Below the pieces are notes generated by a model that worked only from the letters and a program-made list of their open reading frames with translations, was not told where the DNA came from and did not search any database. Shown here in pieces: positions 9,029 to 17,646 of a stretch of 64,000 nucleotides of DNA. A program made the translations under genes and the position numbers. The first letter of the stretch is position 1; the number at the start of each line of letters is the position of its first letter. This DNA comes from an uncultured Porphyromonadaceae bacterium (GTDB lineage: Bacteria; Bacteroidota; Bacteroidia; Bacteroidales; Muribaculaceae). The DNA lies in the NCBI GenBank assembly GCA_947175425.1, contig CAMWMR010000010.1, positions 1 through 64,000 of the forward strand. The letters are read 5' to 3'.

Positions 9029-9733
9029 ATGAAAAATTCTCTCGTTATTTCTTTTGCACTGCTTGCCGTAGCGGTGGTGGTGCTCGGTTTCGCCCTCAAG
9101 GCCGGTATCGACCGTTTCTCCGACCGCGACCGCGTGGTTACCGTGCGCGGACTGTGCGAAAAAGAAGTTAGCGCTAACAAAGTGACATGGCCAATCGTGA
9201 CCAAAGAAATGGGAAACGACCTCGGCGCAATTTACACCCGCATTGAAAACACTAACAAAATAATTGCCGACTTCCTCCGGAACGGAGGCATCGACCAAAG
9301 CGAAATAGCTGTTAATCCCCCGCAGGTATACGACCAGGCCGCCGACCGCTATAACTCCAACGCACCGGCCTATCGCTATCAGGTAACAAACGTAATTGTC
9401 GTAACAAGCTCCAAAATCGACAAAGTACGCGAGCTCATGAAGCAGCAGACAAGCCTCATGCGCTCGGGCGTGGCCGTGGTGGCCGGCGATTACAACTACT
9501 CCACAAGCTACGAGTACACCGAACTGAACTCTATTAAACCCGAAATGATTGCCGAGGCAACCGCCAACGCCCGCGAGGCCGCCGACAAATTCGCCGCCGA
9601 CTCTCACAGCAAGCTCGGTAAAATAAAAACCGCCTCACAGGGACAATTCTCTATCAACGACCGCGACCAGTACACCCCCGACATCAAAACAGTCCGCGTG
9701 GTAACCTACATAACCTACTACCTCGAGGACTAA
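9029..9733 (+). CDS. SIMPL domain (DUF541) protein
   Basis: This 234-aa protein has one N-terminal membrane anchor (residues ~4-26) and then a SIMPL/DUF541 domain, seen from the opening VVTVRGLCEKEVSANKVTWP and the conserved INPPQVYD-like and YRVTN-like segments. The family is periplasmic or membrane-tethered; members are linked to oxidative-stress tolerance and signalling, but the biochemical role is not known. It follows polA by 20 bp and could share its transcript; a strong hairpin terminator follows. Confidence 0.85.
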   Translation: MKNSLVISFALLAVAVVVLGFALKAGIDRFSDRDRVVTVRGLCEKEVSANKVTWPIVTKEMGNDLGAIYTRIENTNKIIADFLRNGGIDQSEIAVNPPQVYDQAADRYNSNAPAYRYQVTNVIVVTSSKIDKVRELMKQQTSLMRSGVAVVAGDYNYSTSYEYTELNSIKPEMIAEATANAREAADKFAADSHSKLGKIKTASQGQFSINDRDQYTPDIKTVRVVTYITYYLED

Positions 9734-9810
9734 GAATTCATGCCGATAAAATCATCCTGAATTTTTATAGGCTATGTGGTAAAACACAATAGCGGAGAAC
9801 AAATAACAAC

Positions 9811-9844
9811 ACGGGATAAACAAATTCTAATTTGTTTATCCCGT
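9811..9844 (+). terminator. Hairpin terminator after the SIMPL gene
   Basis: A 16-bp perfect inverted repeat (ACGGGATAAACAAATT, 9811-9826 with 9829-9844) has a 2-nt spacer. It lies in the 267-bp gap before the AlbA_2 gene. The rest of that gap is AT-rich and shows no gene. Confidence 0.65.
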
Positions 9845-9984
9845 AATTATTAGAGGGTATAAAATTTATTGTTCAGTATTCATCAATAGGTTTGCTTTAT
9901 CGGGCATATTCGACCCTATAAACTAATTTGGATTTTTTATTAAGGTAATGCGGCTAAACATCTGAAAAACCCAATTATAATAAT

Positions 9985-9992
9985 TAACTTTG
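9985..9992 (+). promoter_or_regulatory. -7 element of the AlbA_2 gene
   Basis: TAACTTTG lies eight bases before the ATG at 10001. No good -33 TTTG is present. Confidence 0.45.
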
Positions 9993-10000
9993 CAATTGAA

Positions 10001-11443
10001 ATGACAAAGGAAGAACTTGTAGCACGACTACGCAACATAGAGTGGGACGATTTTGAGGTCAAGGCCGCGAAGTCGGATTTGCCAAAGAATATTTGGGAGA
10101 CTGTCAGTGCTTTCTCAAATTGCTCCGGCGGTTGGGTTGTATTAGGAGTAAAACAGTCCGGACGCCTGTTTGAGATTGTCGGCGTTGATAATATCGAGAA
10201 ACTGGAACAGGACTTTTTTGGTACTCTGCGCTCCAAAAAGTTCAATGTACCGCTCTTTGCCACACTTCATCGCTACGAAATTGATGACAAAAATGTAATT
10301 GCTTTCTATATTCCGTCATCGGAGTTCAAGCCTGTTTATTTCGGATCTCTCGAAAATACCTTTATTCGCATGGGTAGTGGCGATCAACGTGCCACTCAGC
10401 AGGAAATAATGTCAATGATTCGCGATCAATCATTTGGCATTCAGTCGCAGAAATCTATTCCTGATACCAACATTGATATGCTCAATCGTGATGCCCTGAC
10501 CGATTTCCGAGGCGAAGTGAGTCGTTGTGGTTTGGTTTCACATCTTGACAGTGTGAGTGATGAGGAGTTTTGTAAAGGAGTGGGAATCACCGACTATTCC
10601 GGCCAACTGACGTACGGCGGATTGATAATGCTTGGCAAAAGTCCTTACATTTTCAATTTTGTACCTACATTCTGTGCCGATTATGTCGAAATTTCAGGCA
10701 CTGGAATTGAGGCAATGACGAACAATTATAACTATCGCATCCCTGAACAGCAGAATCTTTGGGAAGCCAGCCGTGTTATACTACGCCGCCTACGCAATCT
10801 CGTCAATACTCCTATGGTTGGTATCAATGAACGAGGTCAGTCAGTTGAAGATTTCTCCGAGTACGACATACTACGTGAGGCAATGGCGAATCAGATGGCG
10901 CACGCCGACCATTTTAGCCCTCTACGCAGTTGCATCCATGTATTTGACGATCGCATCGAGTTTCTTAACCCCGGTGGTATGCCAATGCCATTGGATGTAA
11001 TGGAAAGCTCGTTTGAATCCCAACCGCGCAATCCCTTAATCGCAAAACTGTTCCGTCTTGCACGCCTGTCGGAGAATCTCGGTTATGGACTTCGTAAAAT
11101 CAGACGTTGGCAAGAAATAACAGGGCGTCCTATGCACATTGAGACAACAATTGCTTCCGTAAAAGTAAGCTTTGACCTATCGAACCGCCAAATGGGAGAG
11201 TCAGGTGTCGCTAAAAATGTCGCTAAAAATGTCGCTAAAAATGTCGCTAAAAACTTAACTGAACGACAACAACTAATCATAGCCCTTATAAGTGAGAACC
11301 CGCAAACCACAAGAGCAGAGATAGCAACCGCAATCGGTGTCGCTACTAAAACAGTTGAGCGCGAACTCGCCGCTCTATCCAATATAGTCCGGTATGTCGG
11401 TGCAAAAAAAGGAGGGCACTGGGAAATATTAACTGAAAATTAA
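10001..11443 (+). CDS. AlbA_2/Schlafen-like ATP-binding transcriptional regulator (RecG-like, COG2865)
   Basis: A 480-aa protein. The N-terminal ~120 residues form an AlbA_2 (Schlafen-type) nucleic-acid-binding domain (DDFEVKAAKSDLPKNIWETV, SNCSGGWVVLGV). The middle is a degenerate GHKL-like ATPase fold (LREAMANQMAHADH, NPGGMP). The C-terminus is a winged helix (LTERQQLIIALI ... TRAEIATAIGV). Between them the linker is four tandem copies of VAKN encoded by a 12-bp DNA repeat. These proteins are accessory regulators with unclear ligands, common in mobile regions. Codon use is more AT-rich than polA and the oxidoreductase genes on either side, suggesting transfer. The stop codon overlaps a sequence matching a MITE end (see findings). 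Confidence 0.85.
   Translation: MTKEELVARLRNIEWDDFEVKAAKSDLPKNIWETVSAFSNCSGGWVVLGVKQSGRLFEIVGVDNIEKLEQDFFGTLRSKKFNVPLFATLHRYEIDDKNVIAFYIPSSEFKPVYFGSLENTFIRMGSGDQRATQQEIMSMIRDQSFGIQSQKSIPDTNIDMLNRDALTDFRGEVSRCGLVSHLDSVSDEEFCKGVGITDYSGQLTYGGLIMLGKSPYIFNFVPTFCADYVEISGTGIEAMTNNYNYRIPEQQNLWEASRVILRRLRNLVNTPMVGINERGQSVEDFSEYDILREAMANQMAHADHFSPLRSCIHVFDDRIEFLNPGGMPMPLDVMESSFESQPRNPLIAKLFRLARLSENLGYGLRKIRRWQEITGRPMHIETTIASVKVSFDLSNRQMGESGVAKNVAKNVAKNVAKNLTERQQLIIALISENPQTTRAEIATAIGVATKTVERELAALSNIVRYVGAKKGGHWEILTEN
11207..11254 (+). repeat. Four tandem copies of a 12-bp repeat
   Basis: GTCGCTAAAAAT is repeated four times without interruption (the last copy ends C instead of T). It encodes VAKN x4 in frame within the AlbA_2 gene linker. 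Copy-number change would lengthen or shorten the linker by four residues without a frameshift. Confidence 0.95.
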
Positions 11444-11460
11444 AAGTAAACATACTTTAA
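11442..11460. repeat. Solitary copy of a MITE-like terminal repeat
   Basis: AAAAGTAAACATACTTTAA matches the right end of the MITE-like element at 58748-58766 in 18 of 19 positions, including the flanking TAA. It overlaps the stop codon of the AlbA_2 gene. No matching left end is recognisable upstream. Confidence 0.6.
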
Positions 11461-11626
11461 AATTTGATTTGTCCGGGGACGAAACATCGTCTCATTGTTC
11501 CAAAATGGAACGTACTCACTGAATGACCCCAAAAACCTCGGAAGCTACATTTCGGATTGCAAGCATATGCAAAATCCACACCGATTGCGATTCCGTGGTG
11601 GACATTTGGCAATTTTTTGCGGGGCT

Positions 11627-11659
11627 TTTGCGCGTTTTCGGTTTTTTTGTGTACTTTTG
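11627..11659 (+). promoter_or_regulatory. Promoter of the oxidoreductase operon
   Basis: TTTG (11627-11630) is followed after 21 bp by TACTTTTG (11652-11659). The -7 box ends about 60 nt before the ferredoxin-subunit ATG. Confidence 0.6.
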
Positions 11660-11661
11660 CA

Positions 11662-11686
11662 AGTAGGGAGCTTACTCGCTCCTACT
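11662..11686 (+). promoter_or_regulatory. Hairpin at the start of the oxidoreductase leader
   Basis: AGTAGGGAGC pairs with GCTCCTACT with one bulged G and a 6-nt loop, immediately after the predicted -7 box. A structure at the very 5' end of the mRNA could affect stability or translation. Two further small hairpins (11478-11491 and 11497-11511) lie upstream of the promoter. Confidence 0.4.
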
Positions 11687-11719
11687 ATTCGACATTCATT
11701 CCCTAAATTACTGAATTGT

Positions 11720-11956
11720 ATGGCAAAAGTTTTTGGAGCGGTGACAATCGACGCCGACATGTGCAAAGGTTGCAATCTTTGCGTTGTTGCCTGTCCCACC
11801 GATGTGCTGGCGCTTCAGCCACAAGAGGTTAACGACAGAGGTTACCATTATGCTTTCCCCGAAAAACCCGATGCCTGCATTGGTTGCGCGGCTTGCGCTA
11901 CCGTATGCCCCGACGCCTGCATCGAAGTTTACCGCGTGGTTGATAAAAACATTTAA
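11720..11956 (+). CDS. korD: 2-oxoacid:ferredoxin oxidoreductase, ferredoxin (delta) subunit
   Basis: This 78-aa ferredoxin has two 4Fe-4S motifs, CKGCNLCVVACP and CIGCAACATVCP. It carries electrons for the 2-oxoacid oxidoreductase encoded by the next three genes. The track ORF begins far upstream; I take the ATG at 11720 (MAKVFGAVTIDADMCKGC) because homologues start there and the upstream translation crosses the promoter and leader hairpin. First gene of a four-gene operon. Confidence 0.92.
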   Translation: MAKVFGAVTIDADMCKGCNLCVVACPTDVLALQPQEVNDRGYHYAFPEKPDACIGCAACATVCPDACIEVYRVVDKNI

Positions 11957-11968
11957 CAAGCTTTTATT

Positions 11969-13057
11969 ATGGAAGAAGAAATAAGACTCATGAAAGGCAA
12001 TGAAGCCATTGCCCATGCAGCCATCCGATACGGTGCCGACGGTTACTTCGGATACCCCATAACACCACAGAGCGAAGTCCTCGAAACCCTCGCCGAACTA
12101 CGCCCCTGGGAAACAACAGGCATGACGGTGCTGCAGGCCGAGAGCGAAGTCGCAGCAATCAACATGGTTTACGGCGGCGCGGCAACCGGCAAAGCCGTAA
12201 TGACATCTTCATCATCGCCCGGCGTGAGCCTCAAGCAGGAAGGCATCAGCTACCTCGCCGCTTCCGAGCTGCCCGCTCTCATCCTCAACGTTATGCGCGG
12301 AGGCCCCGGCCTCGGAACAATACAGCCCTCGCAGGCCGACTATTTTCAGGCCGTTAAAGGCGGCGGACACGGCGACTACCACCTCATTGTCCTCGCACCG
12401 GCCACTGTGCAGGAAATGACCGATTTCGTTGCACTCGGCTTCGACCTCGCATTCAAATACCGCACTCCCGCCATGATTCTTGCCGACGGTATAGTGGGAC
12501 AGATGATGGAAAAAGTTGTCCTCCCCCCGCAGCGTCCCCGCCGAACCGACGAAGAAATCCGCCAACAGTGCCCCTGGGCCACCACAGGCAAAGGCACCCG
12601 CAAGCACCGCAACGTAGTTACATCGCTCGAACTGGACTCCGCCCTCATGGAAAAGAACAACGAGCGCTTCCAGGAAACATATAAACGCATCGCCGAAAAC
12701 GAAGTACGCTATCAGGAATACTTCACCGACGATGCCGAGTACCTCATCGTGGCATTCGGCTCGGTGGCACGCATATGCCTCAAAGCCATTGAGGACGCCC
12801 GCGCCGCAGGTCTCAAAATCGGCATGATACGCCCCATAACCCTCTGGCCCTTCCCGACGGCACGAATCGCCGAGTTGGGCAAGCAGGTTAAAGGCATTCT
12901 CACAGTCGAACTCAACGCCGGCCAAATGATTGAGGACGTGCGCCTTGCTGTGGCAGGAAGCACCCCCGTGGAGCACTTCGGACGAATGGGCGGAATTGTT
13001 CCCAACCCCAACGAGGTTATCGACGCTCTCAAAAACAAACTTTCCGTAAACCTTTAA
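11969..13057 (+). CDS. korA: 2-oxoacid:ferredoxin oxidoreductase alpha subunit (KorA/VorB type)
   Basis: A 362-aa subunit with the pyruvate:ferredoxin oxidoreductase domain I signature near the N-terminus (MKGNEAIAHAAIRYGADGYFGYPITPQSE) and domain II toward the C-terminus (VAFGSVARI, IRPITLWPFP). It binds the 2-oxoacid substrate side of the complex. Substrate could be 2-oxoglutarate or branched-chain 2-oxoacids; Bacteroidales orthologues carry both names and sequence alone does not settle it. It follows the ferredoxin subunit by 12 bp. Confidence 0.92.
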   Translation: MEEEIRLMKGNEAIAHAAIRYGADGYFGYPITPQSEVLETLAELRPWETTGMTVLQAESEVAAINMVYGGAATGKAVMTSSSSPGVSLKQEGISYLAASELPALILNVMRGGPGLGTIQPSQADYFQAVKGGGHGDYHLIVLAPATVQEMTDFVALGFDLAFKYRTPAMILADGIVGQMMEKVVLPPQRPRRTDEEIRQQCPWATTGKGTRKHRNVVTSLELDSALMEKNNERFQETYKRIAENEVRYQEYFTDDAEYLIVAFGSVARICLKAIEDARAAGLKIGMIRPITLWPFPTARIAELGKQVKGILTVELNAGQMIEDVRLAVAGSTPVEHFGRMGGIVPNPNEVIDALKNKLSVNL

Positions 13058-13067
13058 ATTACGCTCT

Positions 13068-13841
13068 ATGACACGCGAAGAAATTATCCGTCCGGAGAAC
13101 AAGGTGTACGGACGCCCCGAACTCCTCATGCCCGTGCACACCCACTATTGCCCCGGCTGCTCGCACGGCGTGGTGCACAAAATAATTGCCGAGCTGCTGC
13201 AGGAAATGAACGTGGCCGACAAAGCCGTAGGAGTTGCCCCCGTAGGCTGCGCCGTGTTCGCCTACAACTACATAGACATCGACTGGATTGAAGCCGCACA
13301 CGGACGCGCGCCCGCGGTAGCAACAGCCGCAAGCCGCCTCAACCCCGACGCCCTCGTGTTCACCTATCAGGGCGACGGTGACCTCTCCGCAATCGGCACC
13401 GCCGAAACAATTCACGCCGCAAACCGTGGCGAAAACATCGTCATTATATTCATTAACAACGCAATATACGGCATGACAGGCGGACAGATGGCCCCCACGA
13501 CTCTCCTGGGAATGAAAACCGCCACAACGCCTTACGGACGACGCGCCGACCTCAACGGATACCCCCTGGCAATTTCCCCAATCCTCGCCTCGCTCGACGG
13601 AACATGCTACGTAACCCGACAGGCCGTGCACACTCCCGCCGCAGTCCGCAAAGCAAAGGCTGCAATTAAAAAAGCATTCCAAAACGCTATGGCAAAGCGC
13701 GGTACAAGCGTTGTGGAAATAGTGGCAACCTGCAACTCGGGCTGGAAACTCACTCCCGCGCAAAGCAACGACTGGATGGTGGAAAACATGTTCCCCAAAT
13801 ATCCCCTCGGCGACCTCAAAAACGTTGAACCTCAACAATAA
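13068..13841 (+). CDS. korB: 2-oxoacid:ferredoxin oxidoreductase beta subunit (TPP-binding)
   Basis: A 257-aa thiamine-pyrophosphate subunit with the CPGCSHG motif near residue 25 and the TPP/Mg2+ motif GDGDLSAIG...NNAIYGMTGGQM. It performs the oxidative decarboxylation and transfers electrons to the iron-sulfur subunit. It starts 10 bp after korA, in the standard operon order. Confidence 0.93.
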   Translation: MTREEIIRPENKVYGRPELLMPVHTHYCPGCSHGVVHKIIAELLQEMNVADKAVGVAPVGCAVFAYNYIDIDWIEAAHGRAPAVATAASRLNPDALVFTYQGDGDLSAIGTAETIHAANRGENIVIIFINNAIYGMTGGQMAPTTLLGMKTATTPYGRRADLNGYPLAISPILASLDGTCYVTRQAVHTPAAVRKAKAAIKKAFQNAMAKRGTSVVEIVATCNSGWKLTPAQSNDWMVENMFPKYPLGDLKNVEPQQ

Positions 13842-13847
13842 AGCACC

Positions 13848-14384
13848 ATGAAGGAAGAAATAATAATTGCCGGTTTCGGCGGTCAGGGCGTACTCTCCAT
13901 GGGTAAGATTCTCGCCTACGCAGGCCTTATGGACAATCTCGAAGTTACATGGATGCCCAGCTACGGCCCCGAGCAGCGCGGAGGCACGGCAAACGTAACC
14001 GTAATCCTCTCCGACGCACCCATCAGCTCCCCCGTCCTCGATACCTACGACACAGCCGTGGTGCTCAACCAGCAGAGCCTCGACAAATTCGAAAGCAAGG
14101 TTAAACCCGGAGGAACCCTCATATACGACCCCTCCGGAATCCACCACCTCCCCTCGCGCACCGACATCACCGTTATTCCCGTCGACGCAATGGGAGCCTC
14201 TATCGAGCTTAAAAACTCCAAAACGTACAACATGATACTCCTCGGCGCACTCCTTGCCGCACGCAACATTGTGCCCGTCGACGCCGTTCTCCGAGGCCTC
14301 AAAAAAACACTCCCCGAGCGTCATCATCACCTCCTCCCGCTCAACGAGCAGGCTCTCCACAAAGGCATGTCACTCGTCAAATAA
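13848..14384 (+). CDS. korC: 2-oxoacid:ferredoxin oxidoreductase gamma subunit
   Basis: A 178-aa catalytic gamma domain (EIIIAGFGGQGVLSMGKILAYA; WMPSYGPEQRGGTANV) completing the four-subunit enzyme. It lies six bases after korB and ends the operon before a cluster of hairpin terminators. Confidence 0.93.
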   Translation: MKEEIIIAGFGGQGVLSMGKILAYAGLMDNLEVTWMPSYGPEQRGGTANVTVILSDAPISSPVLDTYDTAVVLNQQSLDKFESKVKPGGTLIYDPSGIHHLPSRTDITVIPVDAMGASIELKNSKTYNMILLGALLAARNIVPVDAVLRGLKKTLPERHHHLLPLNEQALHKGMSLVK

Positions 14385-14403
14385 ACCAAGCCCCCTCATA
14401 AAC

Positions 14404-14432
14404 AAAAACCGCGCCACAAGCGCGGTTTTTTA
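14404..14432 (+). terminator. Intrinsic terminator of the oxidoreductase operon
   Basis: An 11-bp stem (14404-14414 / 14420-14430) with a 5-nt loop ends in a T-run. It is 20 bp past the korC stop. Confidence 0.85.
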
Positions 14433-14464
14433 TTGCCCCTATTCCTGTATCAGCCAAAAAAGTT

Positions 14465-14506
14465 GCTAAAAAGGTTGTATATGTACAACCTTTTTAGCGG
14501 TTTTTT
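14465..14506 (+). terminator. Second, stronger terminator hairpin
   Basis: A 15-bp perfect stem (14465-14479 / 14484-14498) has a 4-nt loop and is followed by GG and six T. It backs up the terminator just upstream. Confidence 0.85.
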
Positions 14507-14553
14507 ATTGACTGAAGTTTGGTTCTTGCAATGCTAACCTTACGGAAATGCGT

Positions 14554-14580
14554 AAAAAAGCCGCTCATCGAGCGGCTTTT
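14554..14580 (-). terminator. Terminator of the 960-aa secreted gene
   Basis: An 11-bp stem (14556-14566 / 14570-14580) has a 3-nt loop. On the minus strand it is followed by a T-run; it is A/T-flanked on both sides and so could act in both directions. Confidence 0.8.
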
Positions 14581-14599
14581 CTATTGAAAGGGGAGGGGA

Positions 14600-17482
14600 T
14601 TAGCGGATGTAAACCTTGGCGGTGGTGTTGCCCTGACGGCGGATGTAGAGGCCGGCGGCGGGGTTTTCAACGCGAATGCCCTGCAGGTTGTAGAATTCTA
14701 CTTCGCCGTTTGCTTCATCGGCTTCAATGCCGTCGATGCCTGTCTGGTCGGTATCGGCAAGAGTAACAACGGGAACACCGGTGCTGAAGTCCACTTCCAT
14801 TGCAAGAGGCTTGTAGGCCTGAGCAACAAAGCTGTGGGGCTGAGTGTTGCCAAATGTGCCGGCAGCGTGAGCGGTCATGGTGTGGAGGTCGCCGCCCTGA
14901 ACTGCGGTGTGTTCGCCTGCCGAGGGAGCGTAGATAACGGCATTGTCGGTAAGTTCGGCCCAGTTGATGCTGCTTTCGGCGGCAAGGGTAGCGGCATGCG
15001 CTTCGGTCTTGCTGTCCGAGAAGAAGAAGTGAGCCTCGCCGTTGAGTTCGCCAAGCATTACAGGATTAAACGAGAACTTATCGCCGTTTTTCTCGAATTC
15101 GATAGGCTCGCTGAGAATCCAGTTACCGCGGGTGAAAGTACCGTGGCAGTACAGATGTTCGGGAGCTTCAACAGCCTCGGTTGCTGCATAAAGGGCAATA
15201 GGATATTGAGATCCGGTAGCGTAGAAGCGGAAGATGTTGTTTGTTTTAGTATTGTTGCGCATCAGCGAGCGGGTTCCGTTTGTAATAACAACATTGCCGT
15301 TGTCGAAGCTTACGGTGAATTCGGTAGCGCCGCTCTTTTCAACGAAGTTGGGACGGTCGTTCGCGGCTTGCAGGTAAAGGCCGTTGTCAAGAGCAATATA
15401 GTAGCCGTTTTCGCCCTTCTCGAACGAGAATACAAGCACGTCCTCGGTCTGGTAGTATGTACCCGAGTTAAGTGTCACATCGGTGCCGGTAATGCGGTCG
15501 CCCTGTAAGTATGCGCTTGCAACGCTGTTAAAGTCTTCGCTTACAAGCACATATTTGCCTTCGGCGGTAATTGCGGCGGTAGATGTCACCTTGCTGTAGA
15601 GAACGGATTCTTTTACGCTTACGGTGAAAGTGGTGCTTATGCCTTTAACGTCTTCGGTGTTGTTAAGAGCGTAAACAGTGTATTCGCCGGCTGCGGGAGC
15701 AAAGGTATAGGGGTTGGCAACCTTTTCGTCGTTAACAAGAATATAGTCGCCATAGTCGGCTGCTACGGTTACGGTTTCACCGGCCCACAGAGCAATATTG
15801 TTTTCGGCATCGGGAGCGGGTGTAACAGCTATTGTTGTAGCTTCAGTAGCACTGTCGTCAACAATTCCGTAAAGAACTGCTGTGCCGTAACTTGTATTGC
15901 CAATATTGCTTCCTGCATAGAATTTGAAGCGAGGAGAGCTAACGTTATAGAGTACGGGATATGTTCCTGAATATACAATAAAACCGTAAGAGGAATTTTC
16001 TGTAATGGTAAGTGCGGTCGCATCTGTAGATAAGGCGAAGTTGGGAGTTCCCGTACCGGTGGCTCCAAGATACTTCTCGCCGAGATTGAGAGCCCAGCCT
16101 TTGTCAACTTTTTCAAGAGTAATCACCTGCATGTTGTTGGCTTCGTCAAAAGCATATTTGTCAGCGCTTACGCTTACTTCGGTAGAGTTTGCATAGGTAC
16201 CGGTGGTGTAAGTCTGCATGCCATAGAACTTGTTGTTCTTTTCGGCAATAAGAACATACTTAACGCCTTCTTTAAGCTGAGCGGCCGAGGTGATGCGGGT
16301 GTAAATTTCGGCTTCGCGAATGGTATATTCGCGGATGTCTTCGTTTTCTACTCCGTCAACGTTTGCAGCTTTAACGAACACTGTGCAAGCCTCGTTAACG
16401 GTGAACTCGTTGCCTTCAATCCAGTTATCACCGTCGAAGCTGTAGGCATAAGTATCTTCAACAGCGTTGGGAGCTGTAAAGCTGATTTTTGTGCCGGGAA
16501 GAACCGCAACTACGCCACCTTCTTCGTCAACCGAGAACACGAAATCGCCAACCAGGGGAGCGGCTGCAATGGTGTACATGCGCAGGTCGGTTTTTTCTTC
16601 ACCGTCAACGTTTGCGGCCTTAACCTCAACCATGCATTCTTCGGTAACAGTGAATTTGTTGCCGGCAATCCATTCGCCTTCGTCAAAGCGGTAAGCGTAG
16701 CTGCTTTCAACAGCGTTGGGAGCTGTAAAGCTGATTTCGGTACCTTTTATAACTTCAATTTCGCCGTTTTCAGCGTCAACCGAGAATACGAACTCACCAA
16801 CAAGAGCGGCGGCTTTGAAAGTCCATGCAACGGTAGCCGATACGTTTTCAAGAACAGCGTCTTCATAAACGGCATAAGCAGTCAGCTCGCCTTCTTCGGT
16901 GGGAGTGATGGTGTAGGGATTCTCAACCATTTCGCCGCCTACGCTGAGGTAGTCACCCTGGTCGGCGGTAAAGGTAATGCTCTGTCCCTTTTCAATTTCG
17001 AGCTTGCCTTCGACAGGGGCAGGACTTACATCAATCTTTGTTGCTTCAAAAGATGGTTCCGAGTAAGTAACTACTATCTTGGAAATTCGCACTTGCGCAC
17101 CTTCAAGGTTCTTTACTGTAAAGGATGTGACATCTTCTCCGTTTGCAGTCCAAGTAGGTTCGGTATAAGCTCCTACTATGCTGGATGTGAATGATTTAGC
17201 TGTGTACCCCCCCTGGCTGTAAGTGAAGGTGATTTTCTCGAGTTTTGCATCGTTTAGAGCTTTGAAAGTCACCTCGTTGTTTGCATAAACACGAGCTGAT
17301 TTTCCGCTGTCGTAATATAATACTCCGCTGCCGAAAACTATTTGAATGTTTCCTTGCGTCTGAGTACCTACGGCTTTTGCGTTAGCCACTCCGAAATCTG
17401 CCGGAGTGAAAGTAACTTCTTTTGCCAATGCCGGGGCAATGGAAGCTACAAGAATGAGTAATGTAAGTAATAATTTTTTCAT
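14600..17482 (-). CDS. Large secreted modular protein with T9SS-like tail
   Basis: A 960-aa protein with a signal peptide (residues 1-20, ending APALA). Two adjacent ~82-residue repeats (about 227-308 and 310-391; each begins LVG(E/D)FVFSVD and contains SFTAPNAVE) look like chitobiase/Ig-like beta-sandwich units. Two later stretches resembling each other (from ~392 and mid-protein; Y(T/S)(R/K)(I/V)TS, KYVL) are probably carbohydrate-binding or beta-trefoil-like. The C-terminus (FYNLQGIRVENPAAGLYIRR) is the T9SS-like tail shared with neighbours. No catalytic motif is recognised; surface adhesion or glycan binding is only an inference. Acidic and threonine-rich, as usual for secreted Bacteroidales proteins. 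Confidence 0.75.
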   Translation of the reverse strand: MKKLLLTLLILVASIAPALAKEVTFTPADFGVANAKAVGTQTQGNIQIVFGSGVLYYDSGKSARVYANNEVTFKALNDAKLEKITFTYSQGGYTAKSFTSSIVGAYTEPTWTANGEDVTSFTVKNLEGAQVRISKIVVTYSEPSFEATKIDVSPAPVEGKLEIEKGQSITFTADQGDYLSVGGEMVENPYTITPTEEGELTAYAVYEDAVLENVSATVAWTFKAAALVGEFVFSVDAENGEIEVIKGTEISFTAPNAVESSYAYRFDEGEWIAGNKFTVTEECMVEVKAANVDGEEKTDLRMYTIAAAPLVGDFVFSVDEEGGVVAVLPGTKISFTAPNAVEDTYAYSFDGDNWIEGNEFTVNEACTVFVKAANVDGVENEDIREYTIREAEIYTRITSAAQLKEGVKYVLIAEKNNKFYGMQTYTTGTYANSTEVSVSADKYAFDEANNMQVITLEKVDKGWALNLGEKYLGATGTGTPNFALSTDATALTITENSSYGFIVYSGTYPVLYNVSSPRFKFYAGSNIGNTSYGTAVLYGIVDDSATEATTIAVTPAPDAENNIALWAGETVTVAADYGDYILVNDEKVANPYTFAPAAGEYTVYALNNTEDVKGISTTFTVSVKESVLYSKVTSTAAITAEGKYVLVSEDFNSVASAYLQGDRITGTDVTLNSGTYYQTEDVLVFSFEKGENGYYIALDNGLYLQAANDRPNFVEKSGATEFTVSFDNGNVVITNGTRSLMRNNTKTNNIFRFYATGSQYPIALYAATEAVEAPEHLYCHGTFTRGNWILSEPIEFEKNGDKFSFNPVMLGELNGEAHFFFSDSKTEAHAATLAAESSINWAELTDNAVIYAPSAGEHTAVQGGDLHTMTAHAAGTFGNTQPHSFVAQAYKPLAMEVDFSTGVPVVTLADTDQTGIDGIEADEANGEVEFYNLQGIRVENPAAGLYIRRQGNTTAKVYIR

Positions 17483-17542
17483 ATGAGAACTAATTGAAAA
17501 TGTTTGTCTGTTTCAAGAAATTGTTCCGATGGTATTGGCCTG

Positions 17543-17574
17543 CAAATTTACTACATTTTTTAGCTTTTGTCAAT
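17543..17574 (-). promoter_or_regulatory. Promoter of the 960-aa gene
   Basis: On the minus strand TTG (in 17571-17574) is followed after 20 bp by TAAATTTG (17543-17550), about 60 nt before the ATG. Confidence 0.6.
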
Positions 17575-17646
17575 ACTTTTAACAATCTTTTATCTATGCT
17601 AAGGCTTTGAGGGCATTGTTAAATTAACACACGGCAGGAGAAAAAT

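Noticed and set aside
9734-9760. Left end of a MITE matching the copy at 11442
   Set aside because: TAAGAATTCATG only loosely resembles TAAGAGTATG; no convincing inverted match was found.
11207-11254. Short CRISPR-like array or phase-variable frameshift repeat
   Set aside because: Repeats are 12 bp with no spacers and keep frame, so they are a coding tandem repeat.
13059-14360. 433-aa minus-strand ORF opposite korB/korC
   Set aside because: Shadow frame; composition is cysteine/glycine/histidine-rich and lacks any domain.
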